Shown: positions 1 to 8,480 of the stretch, piece after piece
How the letters are laid out: every line of letters begins with the position of its first letter
Numbering within the stretch: the stretch's first letter is position 1
DNA from: Planctomycetota bacterium
Lineage (GTDB): Bacteria > Planctomycetota > Planctomycetia > Gemmatales > Gemmataceae
DNA: 48,683 nt
Direction of reading: 5' to 3'
NCBI GenBank assembly: GCA_021807595.1
Contig: JAKBCS010000022.1
Coordinates: 1 to 48,683 of the forward strand
Program-made: the position numbers and the translations under genes
The notes under the pieces: model-generated
Seen by the model: the letters and a program-made list of their open reading frames with translations, nothing else
Told to the model about the DNA's origin: nothing
Database searches by the model: none

Positions 1-282
1 ATCGTCGTGAAAAAGCTCGGGATATTCCAACTTGATCATGGCCGCACAAGAGCCGGAGGGAACGACAACGGTTTGGCCATTGTCGAAGGTTCGCAGTGTG
101 TGGCGAGCCAACTCCCGGGCTTCGTTGCGATATCCGCTGTTAAAATGCGGTTGACCACAGCAGGTTTGCGATTCGGGAAAGTCAACGGCCACGCCGAGAC
201 GGCGGAGCAAACGCACCGTGGCCACGCCGACATCGGGAAAGAGGGCGTCACCCAGACAGGTTATCAGCAGCGATACGCGCAA
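1..282 (-). CDS. lutA: LutA/YkgE-like Fe-S oxidoreductase subunit, N-terminal part
   Basis: The visible 94 codons match the start of the LutA (YkgE) family, a cysteine-rich-domain protein of the L-lactate oxidation complex LutABC. They open with a beta strand (RVSLLITCLGDALFPDVG), continue to the CCG motif in QTCCGQPHFNSGYRNEA, and then to PSGSCAAMIKLEYPELF, the usual order in this family. The CCG cysteines are expected to bind an Fe-S cluster. The most likely start is TTG at 282-280, which overlaps the end of the upstream GMC gene by 35 bases; no ATG lies nearby in this frame. The gene leaves the window at its left edge, so the second CCG half and any lutB/lutC neighbours are not visible. 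The family call is firm; the role in lactate use is taken from the family. Confidence 0.85.
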   Translation of the reverse strand, partial: MRVSLLITCLGDALFPDVGVATVRLLRRLGVAVDFPESQTCCGQPHFNSGYRNEARELARHTLRTFDNGQTVVVPSGSCAAMIKLEYPELFHDD

Positions 283-1290
283 CGGTCTCTCTCCTTGGCG
301 GCGAGCGTTCGAGCATCAGATCGACGGCCTTTTCGGCAATCATCACGACCGGCGCGTTGGTATTGCCGCCGATCAAGGTGGGCATAATCGAGGCGTCTGC
401 TACGCGCAACCCCGTCGTTCCATGCACTTGCAGGCGCGGATTGACGACGCTGAGAGTATCCTTGCCCATTTTGCAGGTTCCGGCCGGATGGTAAAGGGTT
501 TCGAGTCGATTGCGCAAATCGTCGGCCAGTTCTGCTTCCGTGGCGATGTGCGCGCCGGGTAAGCGTTCGGGACCGCGATACGAATCGAAAGCGGAAGCCT
601 GAACGATTCGCCGAGCCAAACGAATCCCTTCGACGAGAGGCGATACACATGTTCGATGAAGTACGCGGGAGCGAAGTACGGTTGCAGATCGGGGCGTTCG
701 AGTCGGGCATCCGTGCGGACGAAACCTCCTCCCTCGGCCACGTTCGAGGTCGATGGCCCCTTGCCCCGCAACCAGGCGCGGAGAAAGTTTAACAACGTCG
801 CTGCTCGATCCAGCGCCACGGGCTGAGTACAGGCATGGCCGCCTCCGTGGAGGACGTGATCCTGTAGGTTCTTCCCAACGCCCGGTAATTCGACCGCGAC
901 GGGGATATTGAGCGATTCGAGATCGTGTTGTGGACCAATGCCGGACAGCATCAACAAGTGAGGCGAATGAATGGCCCCTCCGCACAGCGCCACCTCGCCG
1001 CCCGTTCGCGCCTGTTCGAGCCGTCCGCGCCGCACATATTCGACGCCGACCGCTCGATTGCCCTCCATCAACACGCGGGTGGCGTGCGCGCTGGTAACAA
1101 TCGTCAAGTTGGAATGCCAATCGACGGAGGTTTTAAACAGGCGCGAGAAAGCGGCGGGGACGTGAATGAACGGATGGCGATCCGCTCCGCCCGCTTCGAG
1201 CAAGAGGACGCGCAGCCTGGACTCTTCGCTCAGACGCGAGGCCACGACACAACCGGCGCTGCCGCCGCCGACAACGATGTAGTCGAACAT
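248..1290 (-). pseudogene. GMC-family FAD-dependent oxidoreductase, internally deleted and frameshifted
   Basis: The N-terminus is a good Rossmann FAD site (YIVVGGGSAGCVVASRL) and the C-terminus carries GMC hallmarks: HPAGTCKMG, then VNPRLQVHG and GGNTNAPVVMIAEKA. These lie in two different reading frames. The N-terminal frame runs from 1290 to about 650 and the C-terminal frame from about 650 to 248. Two pieces seem missing. Near 1120 the text jumps from SVDWH to NLTIVTSAHATRV, skipping the GGSS(S/T)xN block expected there. Near 650 it jumps from APAYFIEH to LVEGIRLARRIVQ with a change of frame. The remnant has about 347 codons, where GMC enzymes usually have 500-550. It begins 15 bases after the esterase and overlaps the lutA start. 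It is probably a pseudogene; assembly error at repeats is the alternative. Confidence 0.8.
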
Positions 1291-1305
1291 GCCGCCGTCC
1301 CAGAG

Positions 1306-2046
1306 TTACAGCAATCGCCGGCTCTCGTGTTCGAGTCCCCGATGGACGAAACGCACCGCGCGCTCGGCCATGCGGTTGAAATAGTCCCAACTGTGGCCGC
1401 CGGCTTGCGTTGTCAGATCGAGTTCGTGCGGGACGCCGAGCGCACTCAGTTTTTCGTGCAGTCGATCGTTGCCGCGATGCCAGGCGACATCGGTTGGATC
1501 GATGCAGTAGAAAATGTGCGGCGGATACCTACTGGGATGAATGTGCATGGGGGCCGTGTCTTGGCGGCACTGTTCCTTGCAGTCGTACATCTCGTCGATC
1601 GGCGTGCCTTGGCCGTACCATTCGTAATACTCGATGGCCGGGGAAATGGCGGCGACAACGGGAAACAGATCGGGACGCTTGAAGGCGAGCCGCAGCGCTC
1701 CCTGTCCGCCCATGCTGATACCCGTCAGTCCGATGCCGCGCGGCTCGATGCCCCAACGCTGGCGGAAGAACGGCACGATGGATTCGAGGAGATGACGCTC
1801 CGGTGTCCTAATCGGATCGAACTCCGTGCAAATGCGATCGCCCCACCACGAGCGACGCCCGTGCGGGCAGACACAGACGAGACGCAATTCGTCGAACAGT
1901 TGCGTAAAGGCGGGACGTTCGACGAGCGTTTCCAAGCCGTGGCCGTGTAGATAGATCGCGCCAAAGCGCGGTTTGAGGGTAGCAGGCAGGTCGTATACAT
2001 CGGCGGGTTTGCCACCGATGTCGAGGCGAGTCCAGACGCCGTTCAT
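1306..2046 (-). CDS. Alpha/beta-hydrolase, esterase D-like
   Basis: This 246-residue protein belongs to the putative esterase (PF00756-like) branch of alpha/beta hydrolases, which cleave carboxyl esters. The nucleophile elbow is GISMGG with Ser111. A C-terminal GGHSWDYF supplies the likely catalytic His218, and the acid is probably Asp183 or Asp186 in IDPTD. The N-terminal YLHGHG resembles an oxyanion-hole segment. No signal peptide is visible, so it is probably cytoplasmic. The ATG at 2046 follows purine-rich AAAGGA and AAGGG on the minus strand. It is the third gene of a compact minus-strand run (2427 down to 1), followed 15 bases later by the GMC remnant. The substrate is unknown. Confidence 0.82.
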   Translation of the reverse strand: MNGVWTRLDIGGKPADVYDLPATLKPRFGAIYLHGHGLETLVERPAFTQLFDELRLVCVCPHGRRSWWGDRICTEFDPIRTPERHLLESIVPFFRQRWGIEPRGIGLTGISMGGQGALRLAFKRPDLFPVVAAISPAIEYYEWYGQGTPIDEMYDCKEQCRQDTAPMHIHPSRYPPHIFYCIDPTDVAWHRGNDRLHEKLSALGVPHELDLTTQAGGHSWDYFNRMAERAVRFVHRGLEHESRRLL

Positions 2047-2065
2047 TAGGCCCTTTTCCTTTCGC

Positions 2066-2278
2066 TCAACGCGGAATCAGGAGACAGAGTGCAGCCATGA
2101 GGAAAGTACATGGGGGCGGATGAGGAAGAATCGATCGCTCTTCCTTAGCCTTCGTGACGATCTCGGACGGATTCGGCAAGTCGGTCTCCTCCGAGAGCGA
2201 CAGCAACTTCATCTCGGCTTCGGCTTCAGACAAATATCCGGGGGCCAGATCGCATTCCTCAATCGTAAAAGGTTTCAT
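2066..2278 (-). CDS. Small hypothetical protein, 70 aa
   Basis: I do not recognise a family. The start ATG (2278-2276) overlaps the TGA of the preceding 50-residue ORF as ATGA, a classic sign of translational coupling, and this is the main reason for calling it. The protein opens MKPFTIEECDLAPGYLSE, has an acidic helical middle and ends with a short hydrophobic stretch (TFLMAALCLLIP). It ends 19 bases before the esterase start, which places it in the same transcript. It could be half of a two-component small module such as toxin-antitoxin, but no motif supports that. Confidence 0.5.
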   Translation of the reverse strand: MKPFTIEECDLAPGYLSEAEAEMKLLSLSEETDLPNPSEIVTKAKEERSILPHPPPCTFLMAALCLLIPR

Positions 2279-2427
2279 GTACTCGATGATGGAATCCGCC
2301 TTTGAAGCCTGTACAGATTCCTTTGCTCGTCCAACACGCGAACTTCTACCTCGAATCCCTTCACCCAGCACCGATACCTTCGTCCAGGTTCGAGAACCAC
2401 AGGTGCCAGCGTCTCAGCCACGGTCAT
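2275..2427 (-). CDS. Small hypothetical protein, 50 aa
   Basis: A 50-residue ORF begins MTVAETLAPVVLEPGRRY and is basic, with alternating hydrophobic residues that suggest a small beta fold. The ATG at 2427 follows CCGGAGAG on the minus strand, about six bases upstream, which is a convincing ribosome binding site. Its stop overlaps the next gene's start by four bases. It heads the minus-strand cluster and lies 150 bases from the divergent hpt start. No family or function is recognised. A longer in-frame start (at 2724) exists but would overlap hpt. Confidence 0.5.
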   Translation of the reverse strand: MTVAETLAPVVLEPGRRYRCWVKGFEVEVRVLDEQRNLYRLQRRIPSSST

Positions 2428-2577
2428 GGTTGCTCTCCGGTTAGGCAAGCTCATATGTACCGTATTCGATTCTACCGTGGCAGCGATTCCTTGTCGCCCC
2501 TGCAACAACTCCCCGTTTCTTACTCCTTGCTTATCATGTTCCCTACGATCCTTCGCGTCCTTCCCGGAGTGCGCCGC

Positions 2578-3087
2578 ATGAAAGTCCTGCTGTCGGCGGA
2601 CGATATCCAACGACGAGTCGCCGAGATGGCGCGGCAGATTGCCGACGATTATCGCGGCCAACCCGTTACCATCGTCGGCGTCCTCACCGGCTGTTTGATG
2701 TTCCTCGCCGACATCGTGCGCCATCTCGATTTACCGCTGCGCATCGCTCTGTTGCAAGCGTCGAGCTATCGCGGCGAAGCGACCGCTCCCGGTGAATTGC
2801 GCATTCAAGCGGACCGGCTCCCCGATCTACGCGGACGCCATGTACTCTTACTCGACGACATCCTCGATACCGGACAAACGCTGGCACAATTGCGCGCCCA
2901 TCTGCGGAATCTCGGAGTCGCTTCACTCCGCGTCGGCGTGCTGTTGCGTAAAGAAGGGCGGCAGAAAACACCTATGGAAGTGGACTACTGCGGCTTCGAC
3001 ATCCCCGATGCCTTCGTAGTCGGCTACGGCTTGGATTTCAACGACGAATACCGACATTTGCCTTATATCGCTATTCTAAATCGGTAG
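2578..3087 (+). CDS. hpt: Hypoxanthine phosphoribosyltransferase
   Basis: This 169-residue protein has the usual HPRT length and motifs. It transfers phosphoribose from PRPP to hypoxanthine or guanine in purine salvage. VTIVGVLTGCLMFLADIVR is the usual loop I region, and VLLLDDILDTGQTL (from about residue 96) is the PRPP-binding signature with the paired acidic residues. The family C-terminal segment DYCGFDIPDAFVVGYGLDFN, which contacts the base, is present. I chose ATG 2578 because GGAG lies about ten bases upstream and the protein then starts like family members; an in-frame ATG at 2536 is possible. It is a cytoplasmic enzyme, single-standing, with a GT4 gene 59 bases downstream. Confidence 0.93.
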   Translation: MKVLLSADDIQRRVAEMARQIADDYRGQPVTIVGVLTGCLMFLADIVRHLDLPLRIALLQASSYRGEATAPGELRIQADRLPDLRGRHVLLLDDILDTGQTLAQLRAHLRNLGVASLRVGVLLRKEGRQKTPMEVDYCGFDIPDAFVVGYGLDFNDEYRHLPYIAILNR

Positions 3088-3146
3088 CGGCGTCGGTGGG
3101 TGACGTGCCTCGATCCACCTTGCGGATTCTGGTTTATGGGCTATTT

Positions 3147-4226
3147 ATGCGAAGCATTCTTTTCGCGATAACGAGTTTGGATTATGGCGGAGCGGCGCGG
3201 CAACTCAGTCTCTTGGCGTCCGGTCTGGCGCGCGATTCGTTCCGAGTCCGCGTCGCCGTGTTGGGGGCGGAGACGCCTTGGGTTTCGGGTTTGCGGAGCG
3301 AAGGCGTGGAAGTGGAGGTATTGAACCGGCGACGGGCATTCGACGTGTTGCCGTTCGCGCGCCTGCGGCGTCTGGTGCGCTTGGGGAAGCCGGATATCGT
3401 ACACGTCTGGGGCGCGACGGCATTGCGCGCTTTGGTGTTGAGTGGAAGTCAGTCACCGAGCCGATTGTTCGTCAGTTCCGCGCTATCGTTCGTCGAGAAG
3501 ACCATGCCTCCGGATCGTTGGTTGCTTCGGCGCGTTCGCGGCGCGATCGCCTTTGGCGAAGCGGAGGCAGAACGCTATCGAAGGCTAGGCGTTGCCGACG
3601 CGCGCCTCACCGTCGTCGCTCCGGGCATGCCCGTTCCCGAGCAGATCGTCGCGCCGGCCGCGTTGCCGGGCATCGCCGACCACGAGCGAGTGCTTGTGGG
3701 ACTGGGACCGATCGAGCGACACAAGGGCTTCCGCGAAGCCGTCTGGGCCTTCGACATCTTGGCGCACTTTTACGACGACGTACATCTCGTTCTCGCTGGA
3801 GACGGGGCGGATCGCCCCCGCGTCGAGCGCTTCGCTCGGCAAATCGGCGTTCGTCCGCGCGTCCACTTTCTCGGTCCCCACGTCGAGTCGGCCTCGCTTC
3901 TGCAACGCGCCGACGCGGTGTGGGTGCCAAGTTTGCGTGGCGGCGGCGTTTGTGCCACACTAGAAGCGATGGCGGCAAGTCGGCCCGTGATCGCTTCGCA
4001 CCTGCCGGACTTGGCCGAGATTGTCGACGAAGGACAAACCGGCTTCCTCGTCGAGCCGGACGACAAGGCCGCTCTCGCTCGGAGGACGCGCCGCTTGCTC
4101 GACGACGCCGCGTTGCGCCGGCGCATGGGCGAAGCCGGTCGGAGACGAATCCGCGATTGTTTCTCCGTGGTTCGTCTCGTCGAAAGCTGTATTCGGCGAT
4201 ACGCTGAAGTAGTCCATTTAACGTAG
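3147..4226 (+). CDS. Glycosyltransferase family 4 (group 1)
   Basis: The protein has 359 residues in a GT-B fold. The N-terminal half begins RSILFAITSLDYGGAARQ, an acceptor-domain start common in GT4 enzymes. The C-terminal half contains LVGLGPIERHKGFREAVWAF, LVLAGDGADRPRVE and a donor-binding segment GGGVCATLEAMAASRPVIAS followed by LVEPDD. The usual EGxxxxxxEA motif appears here as GGGVCATLEA, keeping the second Glu. It probably transfers a sugar from a nucleotide donor to a lipid or glycan at the inner face of the membrane; donor and acceptor cannot be read. ATG 3147 is preferred over GTG 3096 because the family starts at this beta strand, although the ribosome site is weak. glgC follows 54 bases later. 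Confidence 0.87.
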   Translation: MRSILFAITSLDYGGAARQLSLLASGLARDSFRVRVAVLGAETPWVSGLRSEGVEVEVLNRRRAFDVLPFARLRRLVRLGKPDIVHVWGATALRALVLSGSQSPSRLFVSSALSFVEKTMPPDRWLLRRVRGAIAFGEAEAERYRRLGVADARLTVVAPGMPVPEQIVAPAALPGIADHERVLVGLGPIERHKGFREAVWAFDILAHFYDDVHLVLAGDGADRPRVERFARQIGVRPRVHFLGPHVESASLLQRADAVWVPSLRGGGVCATLEAMAASRPVIASHLPDLAEIVDEGQTGFLVEPDDKAALARRTRRLLDDAALRRRMGEAGRRRIRDCFSVVRLVESCIRRYAEVVHLT

Positions 4227-4280
4227 GGCGGTTCGAGCGGAGCAAGCCCCGCCGAGCGGGGAATAAGGGGATTCGATTTC

Positions 4281-5534
4281 GTGCGTGAGGTGTTGACTTT
4301 AATACTGGCCGGGGGCAAGGGCACACGCCTCGAACCCTTGACCCGCGACCGCGCCAAACCGGCCGTGCCGTTCGGCGGACTCTATCGCATCATCGACTTT
4401 ACGCTCTCCAATTGCATCAACAGCGATCTTCGCCGCGTTCTGGTGTTGACCCAATATAAGGCGCGCAGTCTGTCGCGGCACATTAGCGCCGGCTGGAGTT
4501 TCTTGCCGCGCGAACTGGACGAATATATCGAGGTGTTGCCGCCGCAGCAGCGCATCGACGAAAATTGGTATAAGGGAACCGCCGACGCAATCTATCAGAA
4601 TATCTATACTATCGAGAAAGCCAATCCGCGTTATGTGGTCATTTTGGCCGGCGATCACATTTATAAAATGGATTACGGCCACATGATCCGCGCCCACATC
4701 GAGCGCGGTGCCGAATTGACCATCGGTTGCATCCCCGTGCCGCGTAAAGAGGGCATTCACTTCGGCATCATGGACGTGGACAAGCAAGATCATGTGGTCG
4801 GCTTTCTGGAAAAACCCGCCGATCCGCCGGAGATGCCCGATATGCCCGGCCAAACGTTGGCCTCCATGGGCATTTATGTATTCACCGCCCGCACCATGTT
4901 CGAGCTGTTGTGTCAGGACGCCACCCGTACCGACAGCGATCACGATTTCGGCAGAAACATCATTCCACCTATCCTCGGTTCGCAGCGCGTCTTCGCCTAT
5001 CGCTTCCGCGATCAGAACCGCAAAGAGGTTCCCTATTGGCGCGACGTGGGCACCCTCGACGCCTACTACCAAGCCAATATGGATCTCATCAATGTCGATC
5101 CGGTATTGAATCTTTACGACCGCGAGTGGCCGATCCGCACTTATCAGCCGCAGTTGCCGCCGCCCAAGTTTGTCTTCAACGACGGCCAGGGCGAAAACGC
5201 GCGGCGCGGCGAAGCCCACGACAGTATGGTGTGTCAAGGAGCGATCGTCAGCGGCGGTCATGTCCGCCGCAGCATTCTCTCGCCGAACGTTCGCGTCAAC
5301 AGCTACGCCGTCGTCGAGTCGTCGATTTTGTTCGATGGCGTCAACGTCGGTCGGCACTGTCACATACGCCGAGCCATTATCGACAAGGAGGTGCTGATTC
5401 CGCAGGGCACGACCATCGGCTACAATCTGGAACACGATCGCCAGCGCGGCTTCACCGTCACCGAGCAAGGCGTCGTCGTCATTGCCAAAGCGGAACTGCC
5501 GGAATCCTTCGCGGAACGCCTCAAACAATCGTGA
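4281..5534 (+). CDS. glgC: Glucose-1-phosphate adenylyltransferase
   Basis: ADP-glucose pyrophosphorylase, the committed step of glycogen synthesis, makes ADP-glucose from glucose-1-phosphate and ATP. The 417 residues match family length. The N-terminal nucleotidyltransferase domain has LILAGGKGTRLEPLTRDRAK, YRIIDFTLSNCINS and WYKGTADAIYQN; the glucose-phosphate site region FLEKPADPPE follows near residue 175. The C-terminal third has the left-handed beta-helix pattern (VVESSILFDGVNVG, IRRAIIDKEVLIPQGTTIG). The start is GTG at 4281, with AAGGGG about ten bases upstream; no better ATG exists. Other glg genes are not in the window. A small anchored protein begins eight bases after the stop, so the two are probably co-transcribed. 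Confidence 0.95.
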   Translation: MREVLTLILAGGKGTRLEPLTRDRAKPAVPFGGLYRIIDFTLSNCINSDLRRVLVLTQYKARSLSRHISAGWSFLPRELDEYIEVLPPQQRIDENWYKGTADAIYQNIYTIEKANPRYVVILAGDHIYKMDYGHMIRAHIERGAELTIGCIPVPRKEGIHFGIMDVDKQDHVVGFLEKPADPPEMPDMPGQTLASMGIYVFTARTMFELLCQDATRTDSDHDFGRNIIPPILGSQRVFAYRFRDQNRKEVPYWRDVGTLDAYYQANMDLINVDPVLNLYDREWPIRTYQPQLPPPKFVFNDGQGENARRGEAHDSMVCQGAIVSGGHVRRSILSPNVRVNSYAVVESSILFDGVNVGRHCHIRRAIIDKEVLIPQGTTIGYNLEHDRQRGFTVTEQGVVVIAKAELPESFAERLKQS

Positions 5535-5542
5535 GCCTCTCC

Positions 5543-6091
5543 ATGTCAACTCCTGTCTCCCGCCGTCGTTCTCGCAACTGGATATTCTTCTTCGCCGTGC
5601 TAACTGCCTTAAGCGTTGTCGCGCTGATCGCGCCGCTGATTTACAATTTGAGCATTCAATTGCAACCGCGGCAATTGACCGACGCGCGTCGCCGTTGGGA
5701 AGAGCGAGCGGCCACGAACTACGATCTGGAATGTCTGCGACAAGTTCGCGTCGGCGGACAAGAGGAGAAGAGCCAATACCTCGCCCGGGTTCGCAGTGGA
5801 CGCGTCGTCGCGGTCGTCGAAGCCGGCGAGTTGATCTATGCCGATCCCTCGCTAGCGGCGGTTGTAGGTTCGAGCGCGGCGTGTCTCTCGCAGCTCGATC
5901 CGACTCCCTACGACATGCCGGCACTGTTCGCGGAAATCGATTCGGTGCTGCGTCAAAGCGCGGCGGCGGAACGGCGTTTCTATCTCAAGGCGGACTTCGA
6001 GAAAGACGGCCATCCCTCGCATTTCGTTTCTTACGATCCGCGCACCAAGAGCAGGGTCGAATGGTTCATCAAATTGTCGTTCGATCCGTAG
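5543..6091 (+). CDS. Membrane-anchored protein resembling DUF6174
   Basis: A 182-residue protein with a basic N-terminus (SRRRSRNW) and one transmembrane helix (about residues 14-35, IFFFAVLTALSVVALIAPLI). The rest should lie outside the cytoplasm. The segment RRWEERAATNYDLEC followed by an ARVRSGRVVAVVEAG strand resembles DUF6174-type domains, which have a Trp...Asn-Tyr start and a turn rich in beta structure; this is pattern recognition, not a search. The C-terminal half (YLKADFEKDGHPSHFVSYDP) fits the same fold. It follows glgC by eight bases, but nothing in it suggests a glycogen role. Confidence 0.65.
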   Translation: MSTPVSRRRSRNWIFFFAVLTALSVVALIAPLIYNLSIQLQPRQLTDARRRWEERAATNYDLECLRQVRVGGQEEKSQYLARVRSGRVVAVVEAGELIYADPSLAAVVGSSAACLSQLDPTPYDMPALFAEIDSVLRQSAAAERRFYLKADFEKDGHPSHFVSYDPRTKSRVEWFIKLSFDP

Positions 6092-6187
6092 TCGCCTCAC
6101 CAACCGGCTTCTCTCCGAGTCCGAAGTATCCGCGAGCGAGGTCGTTTCCATCGCGGACGCTACCGGCCGCGCCGGAAACCCATCGCC

Positions 6188-6216
6188 TTGGTTTTGTGTC
6201 CTCTTCTTCCTATAGT
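6188..6216 (+). promoter_or_regulatory. Candidate sigma-70-type promoter for the 6290 gene
   Basis: TTGGTT (6188-6193) and TATAGT (6211-6216) are separated by 17 bases, close to the vegetative consensus (five of six at the -10). It lies 74 bases upstream of the hydrolase start, in a relatively AT-rich pocket between genes. The match is by eye only. Confidence 0.4.
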
Positions 6217-6289
6217 GGAAAGACGCGGGTTGCCGGAATGGGAACGGGGACGCCGCTTCGAGATTCGCCTTGGTCGCGCGGAGCCGCCG

Positions 6290-7129
6290 ATGGTTGACAA
6301 TGCTCCTTTCCTCTCTTGCCACCATGCCGGCTTGACTGTCGAGGGGTACTCCCGCGCCGCCGTGCAGTCGTACTGGCGAATCCCGGAGATGAAAATCGGC
6401 TTCGATCTCGGCGGGCAGCCGTGGGATTTCATGGGCACGCCGACTTGGTTTGTCTCGCATACGCACCTCGATCACGTTGCCTCGCTGCCCGTGTATGTGG
6501 CCCGGCGGCGCATGATGCGCATGGAGCCGCCCACGTTGTATGTGCCCGCCTACGCCGTCGAGGATTTACGCCGCCTGCTCCTCGTCTTTCAACGGCTCGA
6601 CCGAGGGCGGATGCTGTGCGACATGCGCGGCGTCAACGCCGGCGACGAGATCGAGTTGTCGCGCGATCACGTCGTCACCGCCTTCGCCACCACGCATACG
6701 ATCCCGTCGCTCGGATTCGTCGTCTGGGATCGGCGATTTAAGCTGAAGGAAGAGTATCACGGGCTGCCCGGCGAACGGATTCGCGATCTGCGGCTATCCG
6801 GCGTGGCGGTCACACACGAAGTGCGCACGCCGTTGCTCGCCTACACCGGCGACACCAATCCCGCCGGGCTGGACGCCTATCCCCCCGTGTACGAGGCCAA
6901 GATTCTCATCACCGAACTGAGCTTCATCCGCCCCAACCATCGACGGGAGAAGATTCACAAGTTCGGACACATGCACCTCGACGACTTCATCGAGCGGGCC
7001 GATCGCTTTCAGAACGAATTGATTATCTGCGCGCACCTCAGCACGCGGTATCATCCCAACGAGGTCAAGCGCGCCGTCGAGGCCAAGATGCCGCCCCGGC
7101 TGCGCGAACGCATTCGTTTGTGGCTATAA
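6290..7129 (+). CDS. RNase Z-like metallo-beta-lactamase-fold hydrolase
   Basis: This 279-residue protein has the metallo-beta-lactamase-fold metal motif [12 protein letters not shown] near residues 60-70, preceded by MKIGFDLG. Later metal ligands are likely in [10 protein letters not shown] (Asp) and [10 protein letters not shown] (His). The order and spacing resemble the RNase Z/ElaC branch, which processes tRNA 3' ends, and the ending [14 protein letters not shown] is typical of that group. It may be a divergent RNase Z or a related phosphodiesterase; AAA-type tRNA docking cannot be judged. ATG 6290 is chosen because GGAG sits six bases upstream; an in-frame GTG at 6188 overlaps the proposed promoter. 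PilZ follows after 92 bases. Confidence 0.78.
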   Translation: MVDNAPFLSCHHAGLTVEGYSRAAVQSYWRIPEMKIGFDLGGQPWDFMGTPTWFVSHTHLDHVASLPVYVARRRMMRMEPPTLYVPAYAVEDLRRLLLVFQRLDRGRMLCDMRGVNAGDEIELSRDHVVTAFATTHTIPSLGFVVWDRRFKLKEEYHGLPGERIRDLRLSGVAVTHEVRTPLLAYTGDTNPAGLDAYPPVYEAKILITELSFIRPNHRREKIHKFGHMHLDDFIERADRFQNELIICAHLSTRYHPNEVKRAVEAKMPPRLRERIRLWL

Positions 7130-7221
7130 CCTTTTGCTTGTCGCATAAGCGTATGCTAGGGTTTCTCTCGACGGAGCTTCCGAGGAAGTCCCGCTCCGCG
7201 AACGATTTGGAAACCCCTACG

Positions 7222-7722
7222 ATGAATTCGATCCTGTCCCCCCTGACTTTCTTCACCTCTCAGCCGTGGACCATACCTTCGATCGGCTTGTTGGTGGCGA
7301 GTCTGGCATATCTGTTTGGCCGGCGCTGGTTGGTCGCGCGGACGAAGGCAAAGGCAGTCGAGCCTGTCGAGGAAGTATCGCCCCTTTTGACGACGGCGAA
7401 ACGGAAAAAAAATAGCGACCCGGATCGACGCGCCGCGCCGCGCCGCCGAGGCAGCCGCGTCGAAGTTTACTTGGCCGACGAGGCGAAGACCAAGCAAGTT
7501 ATCGGTTGGGTGATCGACCGGTCGATGGGCGGTTTGTGTCTGCTCGTCGAGCAACCGCTCGACGAAGGGAGCGCGCTCAAAGTTCGTCCGCGCTCCGCGC
7601 CGCAGACCGCTCCGTGGTTGTCCATCGAAGTGCGTTCGTGCCGGGCCGACGGAACCGAATGGGAAGTCGGTTGCCGATTCCTGAATCCGCCGCAATGGAA
7701 CGACTTGCTGCTATTCGGTTGA
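7222..7722 (+). CDS. Membrane-anchored PilZ-domain protein
   Basis: A 166-residue protein with an N-terminal membrane helix (about residues 17-35, SIGLLVASLAYLFG), a charged linker and a C-terminal PilZ domain. The c-di-GMP-binding signature is present: RRGSR supplies RxxxR, and DRSMGG supplies DxSxxG about 25 residues later. The end (VGCRFLNPPQWNDLLLF) resembles the closing strand and helix of PilZ domains. PilZ proteins read cyclic di-GMP levels, so it may link that signal to a membrane partner; the partner is unknown. The start at 7222 gives a normal membrane anchor, although upstream purines are poor. Confidence 0.8.
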   Translation: MNSILSPLTFFTSQPWTIPSIGLLVASLAYLFGRRWLVARTKAKAVEPVEEVSPLLTTAKRKKNSDPDRRAAPRRRGSRVEVYLADEAKTKQVIGWVIDRSMGGLCLLVEQPLDEGSALKVRPRSAPQTAPWLSIEVRSCRADGTEWEVGCRFLNPPQWNDLLLFG

Positions 7723-7898
7723 GAGCGCATCCCGTCCTCGGTACTCCGCAGGCGAGAGGGAGCCAGCAATTTGCCTCTCTCCCTGGGCTGCCGAGGCGAG
7801 CGAGGTAGGTGGAAAAGCTCCAAAATGCTCTTGACTCGAACCGTTTTTTCGGCCACTCTAGCTCAACGTCCCACACCAAGACCAAGGAGGGTCATTCC

Positions 7899-8171
7899 AT
7901 GTTCTACCAAACCGAAGCGAAACCGCAAAACTGGCGGGCCGTGGCTGTGTTCGATGATCGGAGCGATTTACTCGTCTACCTCGGACGTTCTTCGACTCAG
8001 GTTCGCGCCAATTTTGTCCAAGCCTTCTTTGAAGTCCTCGACGAAGAGGAACGCGAGAATGTCCGTTCCATTTCGTTGCAACATTGGCACGGCGCTGCCG
8101 ATGCCGGACGCTGGCTGCATCAGACCAATCTGACCGTACCCGCCAGGGCCAAACTTGCCCGAACCGCCTAA
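7899..8171 (+). CDS. Small conserved-looking hypothetical protein, 90 aa
   Basis: The ORF is preceded by AAGGAGGG, a near-perfect ribosome binding site, nine bases before ATG 7899. The 90-residue product is soluble with no signal peptide and looks like a small alpha/beta domain: WRAVAVFDDRSDLLVYLGRS, a helix, then VRSISLQHWHG. It ends with a basic tail. A strong hairpin terminator (8197-8239) follows, so it is probably transcribed alone or as the last gene of its unit. The upstream gap 7723-7898 holds short imperfect GAGAGG/CCTCTC repeats. Function is unknown. Confidence 0.7.
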   Translation: MFYQTEAKPQNWRAVAVFDDRSDLLVYLGRSSTQVRANFVQAFFEVLDEEERENVRSISLQHWHGAADAGRWLHQTNLTVPARAKLARTA

Positions 8172-8196
8172 AAGACCAGAGCGCGCGATCCTAAAC

Positions 8197-8239
8197 ACCT
8201 CGGCCGCTGTCCTTTTCTACAGCGAGACCGAGGTTTTTT
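8197..8239 (+). terminator. Rho-independent terminator
   Basis: The arms ACCTCGG and CCGAGGT, with inner CGCTGT and ACAGCG, form a long stem around a T-rich loop, followed at once by TTTTTT. It lies 25 bases after the stop at 8171. The rest of the 8172-8480 gap shows no convincing gene; a short ORF there overlaps the terminator and has no ribosome site. Confidence 0.8.
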
Positions 8240-8480
8240 CTGTCCGATTGCATGGGAATCGCCGTTCGGACGCTCGGCGCTCGCGCCGCGAGGAAGAAAT
8301 CGCGCTACGGACCTTGCATCGGCGCGAAAAAAACCGAACAATGAAGGAAGAAGGTTGCGCTTTCCCAGGCTTCGCTCTCCTCGTGCCGGGAAAGGAGCGC
8401 GAAGGAGATGGAAGTGCTGCCCAAAGGGGGTAACTTCAGTACGATCGGTGCGCATCCACGAACGAATTCGAGGAACTCAC

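Noticed and set aside
4299-5924. 541-codon open frame antisense to glgC
   Set aside because: Low-complexity Arg/Asp text with no domain; glgC is certain.
8155-8433. 92-codon open frame after the 7899 gene
   Set aside because: It spans the terminator hairpin, has no ribosome site and is Arg/Glu-rich without structure.
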